NCBI GenBank assembly: GCA_902776765.1
Contig: CACYRP010000024.1
Coordinates: 21,015 to 85,014 of the forward strand
Length of the DNA stretch: 64,000 nucleotides
Origin: Fibrobacter succinogenes
GTDB lineage: Bacteria; Fibrobacterota; Fibrobacteria; Fibrobacterales; Fibrobacteraceae
Direction: 5' to 3'
In this document: positions 57,891 to 64,000 of the stretch, piece after piece
Numbering within the stretch: position 1 is the stretch's first letter
Layout: each line of letters begins with the position of its first letter
Translations under genes and position numbers: made by a program
The notes under the pieces: model-generated
Databases searched by the model: none
What the model was told of the DNA's origin: nothing
Seen by the model: only the letters and a program-made list of their open reading frames with translations

Positions 57891-58257
57891 GAGGTTTGCA
57901 TAATATAGTATAATTCATTCAAACTGTCTATGTTCAATAGCCATTTCCATCAATCTTTTACACCAACAACATATACCCCCCCCTATTTTATACCTAACAA
58001 TCCTTTCACTCTATTAGACACGACCGCGCGGTTCGCATAAAACGAACCATTCTTTTTTATTACTTCATCACTAGCGTTTGTAAAAACCTTTGATTTCAAG
58101 CCGTTATTTTCTACATTTGGCGCAAAATTTAGGGGACCCAACAGACTTCAGGTTTATAAGTGCGAGTGCACTTCGGGGCTTATTGAATGCTCGGTTCGAG
58201 CAATGTGATGACGCGGCAAACGCTGCAGATGAAGTTTACGGATCCCGAAGGTGACTT
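57891..58257 (+). promoter_or_regulatory. Intergenic region with structured leader of the helicase gene
   Basis: Leftward, 57891-57930 carries the tRNA-Ser promoter region. Rightward, TACATTTGGC near 58110 resembles the -10 pattern, and the 145 bases that follow hold the palindrome AAGTGC GAGT GCACTT (about 58158-58173) and hairpin GCTCG GTT CGAGC before the site GAAGGTGA and the ATG. A long structured leader is typical of cold-shock DEAD-box mRNAs; thermoregulation is inferred only. Confidence 0.4.
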
Positions 58258-60738
58258 ATGGCAGAAAATATTTCTAGCAATACGGAAGATCTGTACCCAG
58301 ACAACAATTCCAAGATGCAAATTGAAGCAGATGCGTTCTTGAACGCTATCGCAGGCGGTGCAGACGAAGACCAGGCTGACGAGGCCGCTTTCTTTGCCGC
58401 TAATCCTAATGGTGTTGTCGTTGACGAAAATGGTGAAGTTTTGGAATCCGGTGCAGAATCCAAGATTTGCAAGGGTGAGAAAGTCGAATTCATCGAGGAG
58501 GACGATGCCGCTATAAAAGAAGAAACGTCCGATAGCTCCGATAAACTCGATAGCAAACCAATCCCTGCAACCAACAACGCCACTGAAATCGCAGAAAAAC
58601 GCGATGACGAAAGCGCCGACGAACTCAGTGACAACCAAGACGAAATCAACGACGAATCCTTGGTGACATTCGACGATCTCGGACTTTCTCCTGAAGTTCT
58701 TGAAGCGGTCAAACTCGCCGGTTACGAAACGCCATCGCCCATTCAGGCCAAGGCCATTCCAGTTCTCTTGCAGGGTGTAAACCTCCTTGGCACAGCACAG
58801 ACCGGTACTGGAAAGACAGCCGCATTTTCGCTCCCGCTCCTTTCCCGCATCAATTTCAACAGCCGCGAAACGTCCATGCTCGTGCTTACACCGACCCGCG
58901 AACTCGCCATCCAGGTTTCGGACGCCATCCAGCAATACGCTGTCAAGATGCAGAATGTGAGCGTGGTCCCAGTCTATGGCGGTCAGGACATTTCCATCCA
59001 ATTGCGCGCCCTCAAGCGCAAGGCCAACATTGTCGTTGCCACTCCGGGTCGCCTCATCGACCACATCAAGCGCGGTTCGATTTCACTCGGAGCCGTCAAG
59101 GCAATTGTTCTCGACGAAGCGGACGAAATGCTCGACATGGGTTTCATGGAAGACGTGGAAACGATTCTCAAGGAAATCCCAAACGATGCACAGCGCGCGC
59201 TCTTTAGCGCCACCATGCCCGATAGCGTCAAGAAAATCATCGACCAGCACTTGGGCGATTACGAAGAAGCCCGCATCGAAGGCAAGACGACCACCGTCGA
59301 AAACATCCGCCAACGTTTCTTGGCCGTGAAGAACGAACACAAGATTGAAGCGCTTGCCCGCGTGCTCGAAGGCGAAGACTTTGACGGCGTACTGATTTTC
59401 GTGCGTACCAAGCAGAACACCACCGAAGTGGCAGAAAAGCTCGAAAGTCGCGGATTCAACGTGGCGCCACTCAATGGCGACCTCGCACAATCCATGCGCG
59501 AACGCACCATCAATCGCCTCAAGATGGGCAAGCTGGACATAGTCGTTGCTACAGACGTTGCCGCTCGCGGTATCGATGTGGACCGCATTTCGCTCGTGGT
59601 GAACTACGACATTCCTTACGACACGGAATCCTACGTGCACCGCATTGGCCGTACAGGTCGCGCAGGCCGTAGCGGAAACGCCATTCTCTTCGTAACGCCG
59701 CGCGAACGCCGCATGCTCAAAATTATCGAAAAGGCCACTCGCCAGCCGATCGAAGCCATGGAAATGCCAACTTCTGAACAAATCAGCAAAAAGCGCGTCG
59801 ACGCCTTTAAGGCAAAAGTCAAGAGCGTCGTAAGCTATGGCGAACTCGACCAGTTCAAGGAACTCGTCCGTGCACTCGCCTCCGACGGTTCGACAAGCTC
59901 ACCGACCGACAACAGCAAGGTCACTGAGCATGCCGAAGTGACCGAAGAGAATGTTGCAATTCCGTTGACCGCCGAAGACATTGCCGCAGCCGTCATCAAG
60001 ATGTACCAGAAAAAGCAGCCGCTCTTCCCGAACCTCCCGCCGCTCGAAGCCCCGAAGGAACGTCGCGAAAAAGTCCGCAGCGGCAGAGATTTCCTCGGCG
60101 AAGGTAACCGCAACGATGACAACTTCGGCCTCAACAACGAAGAACAGAAACGCTTGAGGAAAGAACGCAAAGAAGGCATGAACGGAGTCGAAGAAGGCTA
60201 CTTGCGCTATTACCTTGGCGTTGGACGCATTGACCATGTGACTCCGCGCGACATCGTAGGGGCCATCGCCGGCGAAGCCAACATCAACAGCAGCAACATC
60301 GGGCGCATCAAGCTTTTCGACAAGTTCAGTACCGTTGAACTGCCGGAAACGCTCCCGCAAAACGTTCTCGACATCTTGTCCGAAATGACCATCCGCGGCA
60401 ACGACGCCCGCTTCCGCGTGATGACCGACGAACCGCCTGAGGGCCCAGCACCGGGAACAAGACCCCACGCCAGCCGAGAAGAACGCCGCAGTTTCCACAG
60501 AGACCGCAAAGGAGGTTTCCGCGACGACGAACGCCGAGGCGGATTCCGCAAAGACCGTGGAGAACGAGGAGACCGCTTTGGTGACAAGCCCTTCGAAAAT
60601 CGCAAAGCTCGCCGCGAACGCGAATTTGCAGACCGCAAACCGGGCAAGTTCGAAGACAGACCGTTCCGCAAAGACCACGATGAACGCCGCTTTGGCGACA
60701 AGCCATTCCGCAAGACCCGCCGCTTCGGAAGAGTGTAA
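58258..60738 (+). CDS. deaD: DEAD-box RNA helicase, DeaD/CsdA-like
   Basis: Predicted 826 residues. An acidic, disordered N-terminus of about 140 residues precedes the helicase core: Q motif, motif I TAQTGTGKTAAF, Ia PTRELAIQ, II LDEADEMLDMG, III SATMP, V TDVAARGIDVDR and VI HRIGRTGRAGR. A DbpA/CsdA-type RNA-binding domain (about 645-720: GRIDHVTPRDIVGAIAGE) follows, then an Arg/Gly/Asp-rich tail with repeated FGDKPF units. It unwinds RNA during ribosome assembly or mRNA decay, particularly in the cold. Residues about 541-555 (DGSTSSPTDNSK) are repeat-encoded at 59884-59912. Ribosome binding site GAAGGTGA. Confidence 0.93.
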   Translation: MAENISSNTEDLYPDNNSKMQIEADAFLNAIAGGADEDQADEAAFFAANPNGVVVDENGEVLESGAESKICKGEKVEFIEEDDAAIKEETSDSSDKLDSKPIPATNNATEIAEKRDDESADELSDNQDEINDESLVTFDDLGLSPEVLEAVKLAGYETPSPIQAKAIPVLLQGVNLLGTAQTGTGKTAAFSLPLLSRINFNSRETSMLVLTPTRELAIQVSDAIQQYAVKMQNVSVVPVYGGQDISIQLRALKRKANIVVATPGRLIDHIKRGSISLGAVKAIVLDEADEMLDMGFMEDVETILKEIPNDAQRALFSATMPDSVKKIIDQHLGDYEEARIEGKTTTVENIRQRFLAVKNEHKIEALARVLEGEDFDGVLIFVRTKQNTTEVAEKLESRGFNVAPLNGDLAQSMRERTINRLKMGKLDIVVATDVAARGIDVDRISLVVNYDIPYDTESYVHRIGRTGRAGRSGNAILFVTPRERRMLKIIEKATRQPIEAMEMPTSEQISKKRVDAFKAKVKSVVSYGELDQFKELVRALASDGSTSSPTDNSKVTEHAEVTEENVAIPLTAEDIAAAVIKMYQKKQPLFPNLPPLEAPKERREKVRSGRDFLGEGNRNDDNFGLNNEEQKRLRKERKEGMNGVEEGYLRYYLGVGRIDHVTPRDIVGAIAGEANINSSNIGRIKLFDKFSTVELPETLPQNVLDILSEMTIRGNDARFRVMTDEPPEGPAPGTRPHASREERRSFHRDRKGGFRDDERRGGFRKDRGERGDRFGDKPFENRKARREREFADRKPGKFEDRPFRKDHDERRFGDKPFRKTRRFGRV
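59884..59912. repeat. TTCGACAAGCTCACC repeat inside the helicase gene
   Basis: GACGGTTCGACAAGCTCACC then GACCGAC, in frame, in the linker after the helicase core. It matches the prmC insertion at 21326-21360. Confidence 0.65.
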
Positions 60739-60756
60739 CATCCCTGATATTTTGAA

Positions 60757-60787
60757 AAACGGAGTCCTTCGCGACTCCGTTTCTTTT
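60757..60787 (+). terminator. Terminator of the helicase gene
   Basis: ACGGAGTC CTTCGC GACTCCGT then TTCTTTT. Confidence 0.85.
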
Positions 60788-60817
60788 ATATATTGTATCC
60801 AAATTAGGATTATATAT

Positions 60818-61531
60818 ATGAAAAAATTACTTGTGTTGTTTGCAATTACAGCTCTTGTTTTCTCAGGTTGTTCACTGTTCAAGCCCAAATTTGCAGAAAC
60901 CATTAAGGAAGATGATTTAAAGCCAGCCCTAGTCGATTCTCTTGATCTTTTCGTCGGCGAAGCCTATAGAATGAAACCGGAATACACAAACGACTTCATC
61001 GTCGCCTTAATTCGAAAAAACACGCTCAACGTAGAAAACGCAAGAATTTACTACCCAACTCTTATCAATCTAATAAGCCTAAAAAATCACGACAACCTCG
61101 ACGAAGCTTGGATAATGTCCCACCTAGAACCAAAGGAACAAGAAGATTTCCATCGTGTGTTTCCATCAGGTTTTCCGGCAAAGCAAAGCATCAGCAAATA
61201 TATTCAAAGCGAGGAATTGTTTAGCGATTCCGTCACATGCGAAGGGGAACAAGTCGATGCACATTGGGCTTATTTTTCAGCCACCGGCGATACAAAAGTC
61301 ATAGAAAAAATCGAGAAAACGATGAATGTCTATAATAGACGGTGCTGTTTTGAATGCCTACATGAAACTCTAGTTTTTAGAGCCATGAAAAACAAGGACG
61401 TTTATGACAAGCTCATCGAAATTCGCGACACAAAATGCGCTAAAGCACACAATCCCGCTGGTTGCACTGAATACTTCAACAACCGCTATGTTCCCCCGAT
61501 AAGCGCCTGCGAATGGAGAAAAATCGATTAA
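60818..61531 (+). CDS. Lipoprotein of unknown function
   Basis: Predicted 237 residues from ATG 60818. Lipobox FSGC (Cys18) after a short basic-hydrophobic signal. The body is helical and Cys-containing (RRCCFECLHETLVF, DTKCAKAHNPAGC), suggesting disulphides or metal binding. No family recognised. The start follows the helicase terminator by 30 bases; TATATT at 60789-60794 could be its -10 box. A degenerate relative of this gene is found at 62817-62945. Confidence 0.7.
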   Translation: MKKLLVLFAITALVFSGCSLFKPKFAETIKEDDLKPALVDSLDLFVGEAYRMKPEYTNDFIVALIRKNTLNVENARIYYPTLINLISLKNHDNLDEAWIMSHLEPKEQEDFHRVFPSGFPAKQSISKYIQSEELFSDSVTCEGEQVDAHWAYFSATGDTKVIEKIEKTMNVYNRRCCFECLHETLVFRAMKNKDVYDKLIEIRDTKCAKAHNPAGCTEYFNNRYVPPISACEWRKID

Positions 61532-61537
61532 AATGAA

Positions 61538-61570
61538 AAAGAGCCCGTTTTGTAAGAAACAGGCTCTTTT
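61538..61570. terminator. Bidirectional terminator
   Basis: AAAGAGCCCGTTT pairs with AAACAGGCTCTTT, A-run on one side and T-run on the other. It serves the lipoprotein gene rightward and the 35-residue gene leftward. Confidence 0.88.
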
Positions 61571-61596
61571 TTATAACAGTTGGTTAAGAACATAAT

Positions 61597-61704
61597 TCAG
61601 CAACCAATAAAAAACAAAGCGAAACTAGAAACCAAAAGAACAATTCCCCAAATAGTTTCTACAATCGGGCTTAGCTTTTTATATTCAGGCTCTTTATTTT
61701 CCAT
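61597..61704 (-). CDS. 35-residue single-span membrane protein, copy 1
   Basis: A short frame MENKEPEYKKLSPIVET followed by WGIVLLVSSFALFFIGC, stop TGA. The first ~17 residues are charged, the rest is one transmembrane helix ending in a terminal Cys. GAGGATAAAT precedes the ATG. A second copy at 63008-63115 has 26 of 35 residues identical, with substitutions mostly conservative in the helix (I/V, V/L), which supports real translation. Function unknown; the paired terminator and antisense placement to a lipoprotein gene are repeated in both copies. A type I toxin-like or membrane-subunit role are speculative options. Confidence 0.65.
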   Translation of the reverse strand: MENKEPEYKKLSPIVETIWGIVLLVSSFALFFIGC

Positions 61705-61868
61705 ATTTATCCTCGCAACTCCAAACCTGCAAAATGGCCCACCACTATTTTTTAATTTATAAATACAGATGTATAAAAAAACTACAAAAAATACAAATTC
61801 ATGGATAAGTTGTCAATAGCGTAAATAGCACTTCCAGAGATAACATTTTTAAAACAAAACACAAAAAA

Positions 61869-62753
61869 TTACTTTGATATAATCGCATACTGAACCTTAT
61901 AACCATAATTTTTTAACCTTCTAATTACAGGTTCAAGATCTTTCAACAATACATCATTTTTCAAAGCGATTACAATTTCATCTTTGTCTTCTTTATCTCG
62001 CAAATCAAATTTCGATTGGATATCTTCTATAAATTTCCATAAACCATCCATATTTTCGAAAGTATGGAATTTCCTTCCATCCACTAAACCAGTCTCATTT
62101 AAGCTTAAATCATAAGTAAAGCCATCGTCGTTACTGTAAAAAGACAAAAGCAAGCCAATATTTTTCTTTGCACATTCTATCCGCATGAGGTCAATACGCT
62201 CGTTAATATTTTCATTATCAGAAAAATTTTTCAGAGGACGATAAATTTCTTTTTGTTTTCCAGCAATTTTTTGCATCAATCTCTGATGTTCTATTATCGA
62301 TTTGCACGATATAGAACCGAATTGACTTCTTTCAGGTAAATTCCACCCATAAACATTCTTAAAATCCGTTCCTAATACAAATTGAACCTTTGTATAAGCA
62401 GAGAAACCTGCTGTAGCAATAGACTTGTAGAAAACATCATAAGAAAGATTTTCATCAAAACGTATCCTGATGGACAAAAATTCATCAACCGGTTGCCCCG
62501 CCCTTAAAGCCTCTTCCTGCTCAATAGACCTAATCCGTTTTAATTCTTCATCAAGAGGAATGACCAATAAATTGACATCATTCGAAAAGTCAACTGGAGT
62601 TTTGCCAAGAACCTTTTTATTCAAGGAATATTCATCGGTTTTTACATCCAGGACGATTTCGCCCGGCTTTGGAATCATGAATTTCTGTTCCTCGTTACAG
62701 GCAGCAAAGAGGAATGGGATTATGGATAAGAATAAAAGTTTGTTCAAGCACAT
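61869..62753 (-). CDS. Lipoprotein with possible ExbD/TolR-like C-terminus
   Basis: Predicted 294 residues. Lipobox FAAC (Cys19). The last ~60 residues (DEIVIALKNDVLLKDLEPVI, RRLKNYGYKVQYAIISK) resemble the periplasmic domain of ExbD/TolR biopolymer transport proteins. A similar beta-alpha unit can be seen earlier (DEFLSIRIRFDENLSYDVFY). No transmembrane helix other than the signal is present, so it is not a true ExbD. Function unknown. Confidence 0.6.
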   Translation of the reverse strand: MCLNKLLFLSIIPFLFAACNEEQKFMIPKPGEIVLDVKTDEYSLNKKVLGKTPVDFSNDVNLLVIPLDEELKRIRSIEQEEALRAGQPVDEFLSIRIRFDENLSYDVFYKSIATAGFSAYTKVQFVLGTDFKNVYGWNLPERSQFGSISCKSIIEHQRLMQKIAGKQKEIYRPLKNFSDNENINERIDLMRIECAKKNIGLLLSFYSNDDGFTYDLSLNETGLVDGRKFHTFENMDGLWKFIEDIQSKFDLRDKEDKDEIVIALKNDVLLKDLEPVIRRLKNYGYKVQYAIISK

Positions 62754-62816
62754 GTAAAAACAAAAATCCTACATTACATTCAAATTAATATTCAAATATA
62801 AAAAAAACGGATTAGA

Positions 62817-62945
62817 ATGTTAGTTCTTGCAATTCTTGTTCTGTCGAGTTAAGCTTTTCAAACTCAAGATAGAAGAAAACTTTAAACGAGACGATTTAAA
62901 AGCCTTTTCCGTAGATTTTTTCGTTTGTGAGTGCTATAATGATAA
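62817..62945 (+). pseudogene. Degenerate copy of the 60818 lipoprotein gene
   Basis: ATG at 62817 begins a signal-like stretch (MLVLAILVLSS) interrupted by stop codons, and about 62870-62930 encodes FKRDDLKAFSVD then FFVCECYND, matching IKEDDLKPALVDSLDLFVGEAY of the intact gene with the middle and rest deleted. The remnant is directly followed by a terminator and the second 35-residue gene, the same order as in the intact unit. Confidence 0.55.
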
Positions 62946-62947
62946 AA

Positions 62948-62980
62948 AAAGAGCCTGTTTCCAACAAAAACAGGTTCTTT
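62948..62980. terminator. Bidirectional terminator, second copy
   Basis: AAAGAGCCTGTTT pairs with AAACAGGTTCTTT; closely resembles 61538-61570. Confidence 0.85.
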
Positions 62981-63007
62981 TTATGACAATTTGTTAAAGG
63001 ACATCGT

Positions 63008-63115
63008 TCAGCAACCTATAAAAAATAGTGTAACGCTGGACAGCAAAAGGAGAACGCCCCAAACGGTCTCAACAATTGGTCCCAACTTCTTGATTTCGTT
63101 TTCTTTGTTTTCCAT
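63008..63115 (-). CDS. 35-residue single-span membrane protein, copy 2
   Basis: MENKENEIKKLGPIVET followed by WGVLLLLSSVTLFFIGC, stop TGA. GAGGATACAATC precedes the ATG. Same length, charge pattern, transmembrane helix and final Cys as copy 1. Its terminator (62948-62980) and the remnant lipoprotein gene on the opposite strand show that the whole unit was duplicated. Confidence 0.65.
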   Translation of the reverse strand: MENKENEIKKLGPIVETVWGVLLLLSSVTLFFIGC

Positions 63116-63403
63116 GATTGTATCCTCACTACCCCGAGACTAGCGACATCGCCCGTCTACAATTCTAAACTACAAACTAGTAGCGAACGAGACAAGCCGA
63201 ATACGTGTAAATCCTTGGATTTTTTATCAATGTGGTAATTTAGAATATTACGAGATGATACGGAGGGCTGGCGCTTGCCACTCAAAAACAGCAAGGGGAT
63301 TCCCGGCCGGCGCCGGCAATGACGGTGCGGGTCGGGGCCGTGTCCGCAACCAGTGCCGTGCAGGGTGCCGCGGCGGCGCGGGATTCGCGGGAAAAAAAAG
63401 AAA
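63116..63403. other. Intergenic region with abrupt GC-rich segment
   Basis: From 63116 to about 63255 the sequence has normal composition. From about 63260 to 63400 it becomes very GC-rich (runs such as CGGCCGGCGCCGGC) with no recognisable gene, unlike the rest of the window. It includes GGGGATTCCCGGCC...GGCAATGACGG, which resembles the dispersed repeat arms. This may be rRNA-flank sequence or a joining point in the assembly. Confidence 0.45.
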
Positions 63404-63434
63404 GGGCCCCTCGAGCATCTAGCTCAAGGGGCCC
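63404..63434 (-). terminator. rRNA operon terminator
   Basis: GGGCCCCTCGAGC / GCTCAAGGGGCCC stem with loop ATCTA; leftward it runs into TTTCTTTTTTTT. Confidence 0.85.
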
Positions 63435-63439
63435 GTGAA

Positions 63440-63524
63440 TCCAGCGGCGACCTACTCTCCCGGGCCCGGGGGCCAGGTACCATCGGCGATCCATGGAACC
63501 AAACTTATTATCGCAATCGCCAGA
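63440..63524 (-). rRNA. rrf: 5S rRNA, apparently internally shortened
   Basis: The 3' half is unmistakable: CGCCGATGGTACC, a GC-rich hairpin and GGGAGAGTAGGTCGCCGC. The 5' end TCTGGCG pairs with the 3' end CGCTGGA (with G-U pairs), giving helix I. Between them GGTTCCA runs directly into TGGATCGCC, so the usual CCCAUNCCGAAC and GUUAAG region of about 30 bases is missing and the gene is about 85 bases instead of about 115. Either the copy is degenerate or the assembly dropped the segment. Confidence 0.6.
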
Positions 63525-63589
63525 GCTCTGAAGCCAGGCGGGTCCGGGCTGCCCACGCGGGACAGTTGAACCGAATCGTTGAAAGAAAG

Positions 63590-64000
<411 letters not shown>

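Noticed and set aside
61580..61762. Plus-strand 60-codon frame over the small membrane protein
   Set aside because: The opposite strand frame is conserved in a second copy with matched length and start site; this one is not.

Overview
The window looks like chromosomal sequence from a Fibrobacter-type bacterium (phylum Fibrobacterota). Signs: a truncated fibro-slime-type surface protein at the left edge, a TIGR02147-type regulator beside a lipoprotein, serine-rich linkers (ESSSS-like) in secreted and lipid-anchored proteins, a polysaccharide deacetylase and a feruloyl-esterase-like CE1 enzyme, a short sigma-70 factor, futalosine-pathway MqnC, and Gram-negative envelope genes (WaaA, RlpA). No prophage, transposase or CRISPR array was seen.

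Layout. 1-12 kb: surface protein, FHA-GGDEF diguanylate cyclase, MATE transporter, NAT-like enzyme, SAH-hydrolase-like protein, deacetylase, lipoprotein with TIGR02147 gene, NUDIX hydrolase, RmlD-like protein. 12-19 kb: three tandem beta-barrel-like paralogues, a membrane HD-GYP protein, TrmO, a LamG-like lipoprotein. 19-30 kb: prfA (frame broken in this sequence) and prmC, RlpA with two TPR proteins, sigma factor, DUF971 and Mrp/ApbC, a DJ-1/PfpI protein, CrcB.

30-41.6 kb is the most distinctive part: nine close-packed minus-strand genes, visibly more AT-rich than both flanks. In transcription order they are a CarS-like CTP:phosphate cytidylyltransferase, a PEP-synthase/rifampin-phosphotransferase-like dikinase, CDP-alcohol phosphatidyltransferase (PssA type), phosphatidylserine decarboxylase, a UbiA-family prenyltransferase, a second dikinase-like protein, a GNAT-like protein, an AMP-forming acyl ligase and a cation/proton antiporter. 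Together they read as a self-contained route to an unusual phosphoethanolamine-headed lipid: phosphorylate a lipid alcohol, activate it with CTP, add serine, decarboxylate. The substrate is inferred, not shown.

41.8-56.5 kb: ModF-like ABC protein, hypothetical membrane protein, CE1 esterase, MqnC, a 47-residue Cys protein, AlkD-like protein, AT-hook protein, tRNA-Cys, DUF374 acyltransferase, DnaQ-like exonuclease, L28, IspH, WaaA, an ICMT-like methyltransferase and an ABC exporter. 56.6-58 kb: two tRNA-Glu genes, each followed by three tandem terminators, a candidate structured ncRNA, and tRNA-Ser. 58-63 kb: DEAD-box helicase, two lipoproteins, and a duplicated unit containing twin 35-residue membrane proteins. 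The window ends with a 5S rRNA that appears internally shortened and the 3' part of a 23S rRNA gene on the minus strand.

Recurring themes are dispersed short repeats that sit between genes and also in frame inside at least five enzyme genes; tRNA promoters of the form TTGACA-N16-TATATT; and several protein genes whose -10 box lies only 6-8 bases before the start codon, suggesting leaderless mRNAs.
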